NCBI GenBank assembly: GCA_045645165.1
Contig: JAZRIF010000128.1
Coordinates: forward strand, 1-28,582
Direction: 5' to 3'
DNA length: 28,582 nucleotides
DNA from: CAMEON01 sp045645165
GTDB lineage: Bacteria > Bacillota > Clostridia > Oscillospirales > CAG-272
Positions 15,001 through 22,777 of the stretch are shown in pieces. Made by a program: the position numbers and the translations under genes. The notes beneath the pieces are model-generated. The model searched no databases. It was given only the letters and a program-made list of their open reading frames with translations, and had not been told where the DNA came from. The first letter of the stretch is position 1; every line of letters begins with the position of its first letter.

Positions 15001-17899
15001 CGCATTCGTGTATAACGACGGCATCACTTCCGTGACCTTGAATCCGAATGGTGTCATGCTGGAGGAGGGCGTATTTGCCTACGATCATGCGCTGGCTACC
15101 GTAGAGAATCTGAACAAGGTCACCTCGGTTGGCGATTATTCCTTCGCATATACCGTGCTGACTTCCGTCGACCTGACTTCTGCTGTGTATATCGGTACCC
15201 ACGCTTTCCTCAAGGAAGAAATGACCGATTTCACGGTGGTTCTTGGTTCGGCACTTGCCGATTTGGGTGACAATCCCTTCGCAAACTGCCGCCTGGAGGC
15301 ATTCTCTCAGGTTGAGACCGAGACCTTTAACAGCACCGAATACGGCACGGAAACCTTTACCTTCCATATCAGTGATACGGTTCGTGTGATTGACGGTCAT
15401 CTCTATCGCGTGGTACCCGACGGTCTGGAACTCATTGCCTATGCGGGTGACACGAAATCCGTTACCGTGGCCGACGGAACCGTACGCATTGCCGATATGG
15501 CCTTTGCCGGTGCACCCGTGACCCACGTAGTGACCCCCTATACCCTTCGCTCTGTCGGTCATAAGGCTTTCTATCAGTGCGAAAAGCTGAATATGATCAC
15601 CTTTGCTTCCTACGTTGCGCCCGCCCTGGAGGAAGCTTACGATGTGGAGCTCTATAACGGAAAGAACCACATTCCCGCTACTGGTCAGTACAGCTTTACT
15701 GTTTCTGAAGGTGGCGAGGAGATCTACTACGATGGTTTGGGTATTGTGCCCTACTTCATGTGGAATGCCTCCGACACACCTTCCAACGTGTACTACGGCG
15801 CGAACTTCGTGGATTACGTTGGTCTTGCCGAGGGCGACCTGGTTATGGTGCGTCCCGTCAACGGTAAGCAGTACGATTCCTTCATCTTCGGCCAATATTT
15901 CTCCACGATTGTGGATGGAGCTGCTGCCGCCGATGACGTAACTCTGGCTGCCATTGCCGCCATTAATGCTCTTCCCGATACCGTATCGCTGGCAGATAAG
16001 CCCTTGGTTGAGGCTGCCCGTGAGGCCTATAATAAGATCTCTACCATTGAACAACGCGCTCTGGTCACCAACTATGCCAAGCTGGAGCAGGCCGAAAAGC
16101 GTATCAAGGATCTGGAGTATCTTGAGTCGGGAGACAGCACCGAAACGACTCCCGGTAACGACGACCATATCAATTTCTTCGAGGGTCTGGAGCCCATCAC
16201 CATTGCTATGGGCGCAATTGCCGTCCTGATGATCGCTGCGACCGCTGTATTTGCCGGCTTGTACGCCAAAAAGCGCAGTGATTTGCTGGAAGCCATGGAG
16301 AACGCCGGGGATATGAGTGCTTTGAACGATGAAAGCAAAAATATCCGCAAGAAGGAAAAGAGTCTTCCTAAAAAGAAGGTAGAAAAGAACAAGACGGCCT
16401 CCGAGGCTTCTGAGGAGACCGCTACCCCCAAAAAGACCCGCACCAAGCGTCCTCGTAAGACCCGTGCTAAGGTTTCGACCAAGTTCTTTGCTAAGACTCG
16501 CGCTAAATTCTCCTTCAACATTCCCCCCATCGTAACCATCATTATTGTGAGTGTTCTGGCGTTGGTTGCCGTTATACTGCTGGTCGTGGCGATCATCAAC
16601 GGATTCTCCCTCTGGAATACTCCCTATACCGGCTTGGATGAGTCGGGGTATACCGTCAGCGTTCGCTTTGACGCCAACGGCGGTTCCTTCGCAGGAAGCC
16701 CCAACGAGGTCTATATCGTGGACGTTTTCAATCCTTCCGATTATCAGGCGAACGGCGCAGGGAACGCTGAGATCCCGCTCGTTGCCCCTGATGATCCCAT
16801 CCGTAAGGACAGCGCTTTCGCCATTTCCAATACGGGTCACTTCCTGGCCGGCTGGTACACCGAGCGTACCCCCCGTGTCAACGACAAGGGCGAGCCTCTG
16901 GATGAATACGGCCAGCTCACTTCCGTTTCGGGACGCGAGCAGGGTTACGTGTACAGCGGAAAATGGGATTTCGCAAGTGATCGCCTGGAAGTAAGCACGA
17001 ATGATTCCCATGCCTCGGCTGAAAATCAGGTGACCCTCTATGCCGCCTGGGTGCCCTACTTCAATTTCGAATTCTATGCGCAGAACGACGACGGAACCTT
17101 CTCTCTCATGGCAACAAAACAGCTCATCGAGATCGCTCTGCCCGAGTGGAACCTGACTACGGGTAAGATGGATATGAAGGAATTCCCCGCACGGGATGGT
17201 ATGACCTTTGAGGCCGCGTACCTGGATGAAACGATGACAACCCCTGCCGACGGATCCGTTCGCGGTGAAGTCGATTATGAGCACGGTACGGTTTCTGCTG
17301 ACGGTACCATTCGCCTCTACACCACTTGGAAGGAAGGAACCTGGTTCCGCATCTCCACCCCCAAGCAGTTCTACGACAACGCCCGACCGGGCGGTAGCTA
17401 CATGATCGAAGCCGATCTGGACTTTACCGGCGCTCTCTGGCCTGCGGCTATGTCCACGGGTGAGTTCACGGGTACCATCGAAGGCAACGGCCACACCATC
17501 TCCAACGTGACCGTTCTGCAGGGTGATAACTCCAAGATCAACGGCGGTCTGTTCGGTGTGCTGGGCGCATCGGCGAAAATAACCGATGTTCGTTTGGAGA
17601 ATATCACCTATCGCATCGTGGCCGGCTCCCGTATGCAGGCACCCAACTATGGCCTGCTGGCCGGTACCGTCCATGACGGTGCAACCCTGTCGAACGTGAC
17701 CTTGACGGGTACCATTGAGATCGGCAAGGATTGCTACCGTCCCAATGATTACAACATCGGTCTGCTCTGCGGAGCAGGTACGGTGGAGGGGCTCGATATG
17801 AGCGGTATTACCGTTACCGTAGAGGACCCCGAAAACAATACCGCCCGTGTAGAGGTCAACCCCGAAACCGGTGAGGTCATCCTGACCTTTGCCGATTGA
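9098..17899 (+). CDS. Giant surface subtilisin-like protease with BspA-type LRRs and two internal membrane helices
   Basis: The protein has 2933 residues. It begins with a hydrophobic signal or anchor (about 14-36) and an inhibitor-I9-like propeptide (about 75-185). A S8 subtilase domain follows, with catalytic D223 (LDTGLD), H299 (DHGTHVAG) and S620 (SGTSMATPN). A protease-associated (PA) domain sits inside it at about 470-570, as in lactocepin and C5a peptidase. Fn3-like and two Big2-like domains come next (about 1158-1226 and 1285-1356), then about 28 BspA-type leucine-rich repeats (about 1366-2171) and a FIVAR-like helical module (2278-2345). Two transmembrane helices (about 2368-2392 and 2475-2506) flank a strongly Lys/Arg-rich loop. 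The end is InlB-like beta repeats and a GLUG-like segment. No LPXTG is seen. GAAAGG precedes the ATG. Likely role: degrading host or dietary protein at the cell surface, next to the peptide transporter. Confidence 0.92.
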   Translation: MIAISVKNKTRIRLLTAILAAVMVLSAAAAVIAWLIPGSTTNGGGIRPFEGNLITNRDHYLDNSVMYKLPETIKETDEISVIVEVKELPLLEQYPGASSGMTFTEYALSDEAASIRARIEAEKQELLADLDEAKLKYVLGEDYANVLSGFEITIKAGDFESVTKTIGKRGTTIIGEVYKPEETQSLGNSTQLVENTVNVYPTGIFNSSDFAYDGTGTVVAVLDTGLDYYHSAFALSNFTADRSKLGLTFDEVAALVGDTRASGIQTNLTASDVYINEKVPYSFDYADGDSDVYPIASDHGTHVAGIIAGKDNEITGVAPNAQLVIMKTFSDVESSARSSWILAALDDCVVLGVDVINMSLGTDCGFSREMDKEAISGVYDRIRAAGISIVAAASNSYNSTYSSEKNGNLGLTSNPDSATVGSPSTYKGALSVASISGTKTPYLLYGETIIYFLESSDRVSEEKNFYEDILPDGVDELEIEFITIPGAGRSADYTGIDVTGKIALVARGSTTFEEKANVAQEKGAAGIIIYNNVSGDIKMNVGDTTIAVASIRQDDGEMLAAAGTGKLSIKRSQTSGPFMSDFSSWGPTPDLQLKPEITAHGGSIYSSVPGQSYDRISGTSMATPNMAGVTALLRQYVKANFPDKANDPVAVTAFVNQLLMSTADVVYNTNGLPYSPRKQGAGLANLKNSAATSAFIQTYDRKTGEIMDKSKIELGDDPTCTGVYTLKFAINNFGTAGLTYDVSALVMTEGVSETKTNQGETTVTEQGYILSGATVVVTSVSGGTQSGNTVTVAGGKVAEITVTITLGDDDKKYLNDSFENGMYVEGFVILTAKEGTTVNLSAPYLAFYGDWTEAPILDLDFYQTNKDELDDSIDLLDKTLPDAYATRPVGRVEGDYVNFMGAYYFVQDPAAKKIAADRKYISISNQEGAVNSVQYVWAGLLRNAKEAVVTVTDDATGEVVFETVDRDIRKSYSNGTTIFPANIDVKFSAIEQNLKNNTSYTVTVKTYMDYDRDGSDTNDNNTFTFPVVTDFEAPAVTDCEFYTEYDKSAKKTRLFAKMSVYDNHYAMCMQLGYVTLEQDGYIVKAFDKYLTPIYSEDNSTTTVIYELTDYIDEIRTGAANKNCITVITYDYALNQAAYEIPLPDDYTDFYFTESELTLSPNEVYDLKPLVYPNTEWPELLEYYSANMDVATVVNDKLVAIAPGVSRIVARDPVTKKTASFTLTVRSEGDEGYVRYDKPVAENFTLTGYLVDKAYYFLSSEEREIGVDGDEMKFVGENYSLSMYPSEAVTLRYRLDAYFPEDTKVVFESSNEKIVTVDENGKITAVAEGFASIAVKVLMDDKATYFSKSISISVKDPYVTTGPSLTHYFGLGGVVNIPPSLSITEIGQYAFSNFEYIPKDEHDEISEDSPETTKIWFIGDDTIEEVIIPEGVKTIGPYAFANLTALKRVVLPSTLERIDQGAFYGCTALKTVIGLESVKFINQNAFAGCALEGSIKLDKVVALADYAFYGNASLKGVTLSADTQSVGAYAFAGAKALTEVNIPAERIKLGRYAFSGCESLPAVSINASVVPAGAFDGCKALTSITLGKEVAVIGEYAFRGTALNAFTVENGNPNFTVQSGKPYLLNKEGNTLVLVAPGVKGSFELTDASVTVIGTGAFSGNNELTSVKMPQVTAVGAYAFAGCSKLESVDLGKLTEIGDYSFYRTAITTTPALDGVAVIGEYAFARSQVESVHIPDGATVGESAFRECKSLKVVKIGNNVVVGKDAFRLDLDSNFKQDFYKIDDTRYYFYILTSPLTDLTIGDNVTIESGAFYGASELESVTLGAGAVIGDFAFYNAASLKNMDLSKVTSIGKSAFSGDMLNEFSNSGMTNPVLDAEGMYMYRYYAPAFESIQLTAATSIGESAFAYCRNLKSVDLGDGVTDIPAQTFFYCEALSDFDFAGVKTIGSNAFNTTALTHLDLSAVESIGTYAFVYNDGITSVTLNPNGVMLEEGVFAYDHALATVENLNKVTSVGDYSFAYTVLTSVDLTSAVYIGTHAFLKEEMTDFTVVLGSALADLGDNPFANCRLEAFSQVETETFNSTEYGTETFTFHISDTVRVIDGHLYRVVPDGLELIAYAGDTKSVTVADGTVRIADMAFAGAPVTHVVTPYTLRSVGHKAFYQCEKLNMITFASYVAPALEEAYDVELYNGKNHIPATGQYSFTVSEGGEEIYYDGLGIVPYFMWNASDTPSNVYYGANFVDYVGLAEGDLVMVRPVNGKQYDSFIFGQYFSTIVDGAAAADDVTLAAIAAINALPDTVSLADKPLVEAAREAYNKISTIEQRALVTNYAKLEQAEKRIKDLEYLESGDSTETTPGNDDHINFFEGLEPITIAMGAIAVLMIAATAVFAGLYAKKRSDLLEAMENAGDMSALNDESKNIRKKEKSLPKKKVEKNKTASEASEETATPKKTRTKRPRKTRAKVSTKFFAKTRAKFSFNIPPIVTIIIVSVLALVAVILLVVAIINGFSLWNTPYTGLDESGYTVSVRFDANGGSFAGSPNEVYIVDVFNPSDYQANGAGNAEIPLVAPDDPIRKDSAFAISNTGHFLAGWYTERTPRVNDKGEPLDEYGQLTSVSGREQGYVYSGKWDFASDRLEVSTNDSHASAENQVTLYAAWVPYFNFEFYAQNDDGTFSLMATKQLIEIALPEWNLTTGKMDMKEFPARDGMTFEAAYLDETMTTPADGSVRGEVDYEHGTVSADGTIRLYTTWKEGTWFRISTPKQFYDNARPGGSYMIEADLDFTGALWPAAMSTGEFTGTIEGNGHTISNVTVLQGDNSKINGGLFGVLGASAKITDVRLENITYRIVAGSRMQAPNYGLLAGTVHDGATLSNVTLTGTIEIGKDCYRPNDYNIGLLCGAGTVEGLDMSGITVTVEDPENNTARVEVNPETGEVILTFAD
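13195..15620 (+). repeat. BspA-type leucine-rich repeat array within the giant protease
   Basis: I count about 28 copies of a ~23-residue unit ending in a pattern like I-G-x-Y-A-F-x-G-C-x-x-L, typical of LRR_5/TpLRR proteins. Spacing is regular at first; several units carry inserts, for example near 14400-14460 and 14690-14760. This fold usually binds proteins or host surfaces. It is part of the CDS, not a separate gene. Confidence 0.88.
16270..16520 (+). other. Coding segment for the Lys/Arg-rich loop between two membrane helices
   Basis: Residues of about 2391-2475 are dominated by Lys and Arg, with Thr, Ala and Pro (KKKVEKNK, KKTRTKRPRKTRAK). The helices on each side and the positive-inside rule place this loop in the cytoplasm, with the protease part before it and the InlB/GLUG part after it outside. 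Confidence 0.75.
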
Positions 17900-17934
17900 G
17901 TGCGTTTATACTTAAATGGAGGAATAGATAAAAA

Positions 17935-20508
17935 ATGAGTAAAAGAATTCTTTCTGTCGTTCTGGCGCTGGTTATGTGCCTGAGCGCAGTATCCCTGTTT
18001 GCGTCCTGCGGAGGCGGAAAGGGAAGCAAGCCCGATGCCCTCGTCATCATGACCGAGGAGCTGGACGGCCTGTTCAACCCCTTCTTCTCCACCACCGCAG
18101 CTGACGGCACCATCGTGTCCATGACTCAGATCGGTATGCTGGGCACCGACTACGTGAACGGTGAGGTCATCGTCGCCTGCGGCGATGAGCATGCCGTTGC
18201 CGTCAAGGATTACGACGTAGTTCACGACAGCGCCGCCGATACCACTACGTATACGTTCGTCATCAAAAACGGCATCAAGTTCTCGGACGGAAAGCCGCTG
18301 ACCATCGGCGACGTTATGTTCAATCTGTACGTCTATCTGGATCCCGTGTACACCGGTTCTTCCACCATGTACTCCACCGACATTCTGGGTCTGCGCGACT
18401 ATCGCACCCAGACTGTCAGCTCGGGAGACAGCAATACCGACGATCAGATCTCCCAGCAGGCGGCTGACAGAGCCAAGAACCGCATCAACGAGCTGATCAA
18501 CCTCTACAAGCAGGTGGGTCAGACCGCTACCCAGGGCTCTTACAGCGCCACCTACGACAAGATGGTTGCTGCCATTCAGGCACACTCTCTGTCCAGCGGC
18601 TACAAGGAGGCCATCTCCAATGATCCCTCCAAGGTCACCGTGGATAACCTTCTGAAGGACTACGAGTTGACCCTGCAGTACTTCAAAGAGGAGCTGAACA
18701 CCGACTACACCTCCGCCAAGGAAGCCTACCTGGAGGAGCCCTACAAGTCCACCGGTGAGTTCGACGAGGTTACCTCTTTCATGTACGCCGAGGGCTATGT
18801 GACCATCGAGTACGAGAAGGATGCCAACAATAAGGACATCAAGTCCAAGATCAAGAAGGTTACCCGTAACTACAACGCCGATGTCGTAAAGGATAAGGAA
18901 TCTGCCATCAAGTACGTGTACGATTCCAAGGTGGAGCAGGAGCTGCACATGATCCTCATGTACTGGGCAACTGCACAGAAGCTGACCACCGGTTACACCG
19001 CAGCTGCTAAGGAGGTTATCCTCCACGCCAACGTGCAGGACGGCCAGCTGGCTGTGCCCAATATTTCGGGTATCGTCTCCCTGGGTCACACCACCGACGT
19101 GGCTTCGGTGACCGCCAAGAACGGCACCTACACCGTGGCGCATAATCACAACGCCGACGGCACTCCTGTCAACGCCGAGGAGTACGACGTTCTGCAGATC
19201 ACCATCAACGGTACCGACCCCAAGGCGATCTGGAACTTCGCATTCTCCGTAGCACCTCAGCACTACTACGCCGAAGGCTACACCGTGGATATTCCCAATA
19301 ACAAGTTCGGCGTGGAATACGGTTCATACGACTTCATGACCACCGTCATCCAGTCTCCCCGTAACGTCAAGATCCCCATGGGTGCCGGCGCATACAAGGC
19401 GACCGACGTCAATAACAGCGACGCCCCCACAGGCACCTCCTTCTTCAGCAACAACGTGGTCTACTTCAAGGCCAACAACAACTTCCTCATGGGTCAGCCC
19501 AAGATCGACAAGATCCGCTACCAGGTTGTCTCTTCCTCCAACGCACTGAACGTGCTGGAGAGCGGATCCGTCCACTTCGTAACTCCTCAGTTCACCCAGA
19601 ACAACATCGATAAGCTGAACGGCATGGCTTCCAAGGGTATTGAGAAAACCTCCACCCGTCAGCTGGGTTACGGTTACATCGGTATCAACGCCGGTAAGGT
19701 GCCGGATATCAACATCCGTAAGGCTATTATGTGTGCCATGGATACCAGCTTGGCTCTGTCCTACTACTCCACCGGTACCGCCGAGACCATCTACTGGCCC
19801 ATGTCCACCGTATCCTGGGCTTACCCCAAGGATCAGAGCGGCAACAACAGCCGTGATAACCTCCACAGCGATTACATTGCCATCAACTGGAACCGCGCCG
19901 ATGCCATGGCATCCATCCAGTCCTTCATGGAAGCTGCCGGCGTATCCGCAGGAGATTCTGCCCTGTCCATCAAGTTCACCATCGCAGGCTCCAACCTGAC
20001 CGATCACCCCACCTATCAGACCTTCCAGAACGCCGCCGATCTCTTAAACGAGTGCGGCTGGGATATCGAGGTCGTCCCCGATACCCAGGCTCTGACCAAG
20101 CTTTCCACCGGTTCTCTGGCTGTCTGGGCTGCCGCTTGGGGTTCTACCATTGACCCCGATATGTACCAGGTCTACCACAAGAACTCCACCGCGACCTCCA
20201 CGCTCGCCTGGGGTTATCGTGAGATTCTGGCTTCTCCCGCCCTGTACCAGTATGAGAACAGCATCCTGAACGAGCTCTCCGCCGTCATCGACGAGGCGCG
20301 CGAGACCGACGATCAGGCTGTCCGTTCTACCCTGTACAAGCAGGCCATGGGCTTCGTCCTCGATCTGGCCGTGGAGATGCCCGTCTACCAGCGTGACGTT
20401 CTCTACGCCTATAACGCCAACGTCATCAAGGCCGAGTCTCTGCCTCAGGAGATCAACCCCTATACCTCTCCTCTGGACAAGATCTGGCTCATCGAGTTCG
20501 CAAACTGA
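17935..20508 (+). CDS. Oligopeptide ABC transporter substrate-binding lipoprotein (SBP_bac_5)
   Basis: This 857-residue protein has a lipoprotein signal peptide (FASC, C25) and family-5 solute-binding features: a mature start with DALVIMTEELDGLFNPFF, a YTFVIKNGIKFSDGKPLT core, then YINIRKAIMCAMD-type and C-terminal DPDMYQVYHKNS segments. It binds peptides outside the cell and hands them to the OppB/OppC permeases. At 857 residues it is much longer than the usual ~500-600. The extra length is mainly a Lys/Glu-rich helical insert of about 220 residues (about 160-380) between the first core strand block and the resuming beta strands. The start at 17935 follows TGGAGGA, 35 nt after the protease stop, so the two may be co-transcribed. 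The ligand class is inferred from family and gene order. Confidence 0.92.
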   Translation: MSKRILSVVLALVMCLSAVSLFASCGGGKGSKPDALVIMTEELDGLFNPFFSTTAADGTIVSMTQIGMLGTDYVNGEVIVACGDEHAVAVKDYDVVHDSAADTTTYTFVIKNGIKFSDGKPLTIGDVMFNLYVYLDPVYTGSSTMYSTDILGLRDYRTQTVSSGDSNTDDQISQQAADRAKNRINELINLYKQVGQTATQGSYSATYDKMVAAIQAHSLSSGYKEAISNDPSKVTVDNLLKDYELTLQYFKEELNTDYTSAKEAYLEEPYKSTGEFDEVTSFMYAEGYVTIEYEKDANNKDIKSKIKKVTRNYNADVVKDKESAIKYVYDSKVEQELHMILMYWATAQKLTTGYTAAAKEVILHANVQDGQLAVPNISGIVSLGHTTDVASVTAKNGTYTVAHNHNADGTPVNAEEYDVLQITINGTDPKAIWNFAFSVAPQHYYAEGYTVDIPNNKFGVEYGSYDFMTTVIQSPRNVKIPMGAGAYKATDVNNSDAPTGTSFFSNNVVYFKANNNFLMGQPKIDKIRYQVVSSSNALNVLESGSVHFVTPQFTQNNIDKLNGMASKGIEKTSTRQLGYGYIGINAGKVPDINIRKAIMCAMDTSLALSYYSTGTAETIYWPMSTVSWAYPKDQSGNNSRDNLHSDYIAINWNRADAMASIQSFMEAAGVSAGDSALSIKFTIAGSNLTDHPTYQTFQNAADLLNECGWDIEVVPDTQALTKLSTGSLAVWAAAWGSTIDPDMYQVYHKNSTATSTLAWGYREILASPALYQYENSILNELSAVIDEARETDDQAVRSTLYKQAMGFVLDLAVEMPVYQRDVLYAYNANVIKAESLPQEINPYTSPLDKIWLIEFAN

Positions 20509-20533
20509 GCAGGGTTCTCCTCCTGCACCCGCC

Positions 20534-20562
20534 GGAAACCCTTTTTTCAAAAAGGGGTTTCC
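20534..20562 (+). other. Stable hairpin between the binding-protein and permease genes
   Basis: GGAAACCC (20534-20541) pairs with GGGGTTTCC (20554-20562), and T/A runs extend the stem inward, giving about 12 bp. No T-run follows. Such hairpins often protect the abundant binding-protein mRNA from 3' decay or partly stop transcription; this role is inferred. A second weak dyad, ACCCGAAAAG (20607-20616) with CTTTTGGGT (20635-20643), lies downstream. Confidence 0.55.
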
Positions 20563-20681
20563 AGACTTCCCAAAAACTTTTGAATAATGAATATGTAGAT
20601 CTGAATACCCGAAAAGGGAAGGGAAATACATAAGCTTTTGGGTACATGCGCTATGACAAATCCATAAGATAAGGTGTCATT

Positions 20682-21674
20682 ATGTTAAAGTATATTTTGA
20701 AACGTCTTGGACTGGCGGTTCTCATTCTGCTGGGCGTATCCCTCATTATTTACGTTCTGGTCAGATGTATGCCCGTCAGCTTCATTGAAGGCAAGATTGC
20801 CGAGATGAACCAGGGCGGCGCGACCATTCCCGAGGAGACCGTGGAGAGCATGAAAAAGCTTTACGGTCTGGAGGATGACAGCGTGATGGGCATTCTCAAG
20901 GGCTACGTCAACTGGCTGGGCAAGCTGGTTCAGTTTGATTTCGGTACCAGCTTCAAGTACGGTGCGCCCGTTATCGACGTGATTCGTGATCACATGGGCG
21001 TGTCTTTTGCCATCGCCTTTGTGGCGACCATCTTTGAGTTCCTCATTGCCATCCCTCTGGGTATTACTGCCGCTACCCATCAGTACTCGGCACGGGACTA
21101 TATTGTTACCGTTCTGGTGATGATCGGTATCTCTCTGCCCGCCTTCTTCTTCGGACAGGTACTGAAAGACCTGTTTGCCAACAAACTCGGTCTGTTCCCG
21201 CCGTCGGGTATGACAGACGCGTCACAGTCCTTCACGGGCTTGGCGTTGATCGTGGATTACCTGAGGCATATGTTCATTCCTGTTCTCACGGTGGTGATTT
21301 TGTCCATCGGCGGACGTATGAGAATGACTCGTACCAATATGCTGGAGGTGCTCAGCTCGGATTACATCCGTACCGCCCGCGCCAAAGGTCTGGGCGAGGG
21401 GACGGTCATTTACAAGCACGCATTCCGCAACACCATGATCCCGCTGGTTACGTCTCTGGCAGGACTTCTGCCCTCCCTGTTCTCGGGTGCCATCATCACG
21501 GAGCAGGTGTTCGACCTTCCCGGTATCGGTAACGTTGCTTATAAAGCGATGATCGTGGCGGATATCCCCTTCATCATGGGCTACAATATGTTCCTGGCGC
21601 TCCTCAGCGTTCTGGGCGTACTCTTGGCAGACCTGATGTACGCGGTGGTAGATCCCCGCGTGAAGCTGTCGTAA
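20682..21674 (+). CDS. oppB: Oligopeptide ABC transporter permease (OppB/DppB family)
   Basis: This 330-residue protein has about six transmembrane helices, beginning with the typical MLKYILKRLGLAVLILLGVSL start. It also has the OppB-type EAA loop with the ARAKGLGEG core that contacts the ATPase (about residue 235), followed by HAFRNTMIPLVTSLAG and FDLPGIGNV. It forms half of the membrane channel for peptides. Length fits the family. The start is set by AAGGTG 6 nt upstream and by the conserved N-terminus. It follows the binding-protein gene by 173 nt; the hairpin in that gap may lower its expression relative to the binding protein. Confidence 0.94.
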   Translation: MLKYILKRLGLAVLILLGVSLIIYVLVRCMPVSFIEGKIAEMNQGGATIPEETVESMKKLYGLEDDSVMGILKGYVNWLGKLVQFDFGTSFKYGAPVIDVIRDHMGVSFAIAFVATIFEFLIAIPLGITAATHQYSARDYIVTVLVMIGISLPAFFFGQVLKDLFANKLGLFPPSGMTDASQSFTGLALIVDYLRHMFIPVLTVVILSIGGRMRMTRTNMLEVLSSDYIRTARAKGLGEGTVIYKHAFRNTMIPLVTSLAGLLPSLFSGAIITEQVFDLPGIGNVAYKAMIVADIPFIMGYNMFLALLSVLGVLLADLMYAVVDPRVKLS

Positions 21675-21692
21675 GGAAAGGAGATTGATACA

Positions 21693-22763
21693 ATGGAAGA
21701 AAAGAAGAATCAATCCCTGACCGACGTGGAGACGGTTGCGGAGAACAAGACCGTAACCACTCCCGAGGACGAGCCCCTGGATAAGAACGTTCGTCTCATG
21801 TCTCCCACCCGTATGGTGATGCGCCGCTTCTTCCGCTCCAAGTTGAGCGTAGTCGGTCTCGTCATGATCGTGGCGCTGTTCCTGTTTTGCTGGGTCGGCC
21901 CTCTGGTTTATACCCAGTGGGGTGAGACGGCTCAGGATAAGTCCGGTAAGGTGGAATACACCGAGCAGCCCGTGACCTACGTGGTAGACGGCAAGGAAGT
22001 GACCTTCTACCAGGTCGTGGAGACCAACAAGACCATCAACTCTCTGGCCAAGCCCAGCTCCGAGCATCTGCTGGGCACCGATAAGGACGGTCGCGACGTC
22101 TTCACTCGTCTCATGTACGGCGGCCGTATCTCCCTGACCGTCAGCTTCATCGCCGTCTTTGCCATTACGATCTTCGGCGTGGTGCTGGGCGGTGTGGCAG
22201 GTTACTTTGGCGGCGCAGTAGACGGCGTGATCATGCGTATCTGCGACGTGCTCATGTGTCTGCCCGGTTTCCCCATTCTGCTCATCATCGGTACGCTGTT
22301 GGATTCCATGGGCGTGCCCTCCCAGCTCCGTATCTACTACCTCATGGCCTACCTGACCCTGTTCTCCTGGCCGGGCACGGCCCGCCTCGTTCGCGGACAG
22401 ATCCTGTCCCTGCGCGAGCAGGAGTATATGGTGGCCGCCGAGGCTATGGGCTACTCTACCCCCCGCAAGATCTTCAAACATCTGGTTCCCAACGTCATGC
22501 CCCAGCTCATCGTCTCCATGACCCTGTCTCTGGGTAGCATGATCCTCTACGAGGCATCCCTGTCCTACCTGAACATGGGTGTCCGCGCTCCCTACGCTGC
22601 ATGGGGTACCATGATCAACATCGTAGCGGAGGATCAGTACATTCTGGAGAACTTCTTCAACGTATGGGGACCTCCCGGTCTCTGCATCATCCTCGCGGTT
22701 CTGGGCTTCAACTTCGTCGGCGACGGCCTGCGTGACGCCCTTGACCCCAAAACGAGACGGTAA
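21693..22763 (+). CDS. oppC: Oligopeptide ABC transporter permease (OppC/DppC family)
   Basis: This 356-residue protein has a charged N-terminal tail, an OppC-type N-terminal helix (SKLSVVGLVMIVALFLFCWVG), an extracytoplasmic segment, and the family core with DGRDVFTRLMYGGRISL. The EAA-loop region is EAMGYSTPRKIFKHLVPNV (about 247-265). It pairs with OppB to make the channel. It is some 50 residues longer than typical, through the acidic N-terminal tail and an extended outside loop (about 70-105). AAAGGAG lies before the ATG, and the gene follows OppB by 18 nt, so the two are translated from one mRNA. Confidence 0.94.
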   Translation: MEEKKNQSLTDVETVAENKTVTTPEDEPLDKNVRLMSPTRMVMRRFFRSKLSVVGLVMIVALFLFCWVGPLVYTQWGETAQDKSGKVEYTEQPVTYVVDGKEVTFYQVVETNKTINSLAKPSSEHLLGTDKDGRDVFTRLMYGGRISLTVSFIAVFAITIFGVVLGGVAGYFGGAVDGVIMRICDVLMCLPGFPILLIIGTLLDSMGVPSQLRIYYLMAYLTLFSWPGTARLVRGQILSLREQEYMVAAEAMGYSTPRKIFKHLVPNVMPQLIVSMTLSLGSMILYEASLSYLNMGVRAPYAAWGTMINIVAEDQYILENFFNVWGPPGLCIILAVLGFNFVGDGLRDALDPKTRR

Positions 22764-22777
22764 AGGAGGGAAATACT

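Noticed and set aside
13195..15620. Possible CRISPR or DNA satellite from repeated sequence
   Set aside because: The repeats are in-frame LRR codons with variable bases; there are no identical repeats with unique spacers.
13967..17674. Second long antisense open frame (about 1235 codons)
   Set aside because: It mirrors the LRR and tail region of the protease; no start context, ribosome binding site or recognisable domain supports it.
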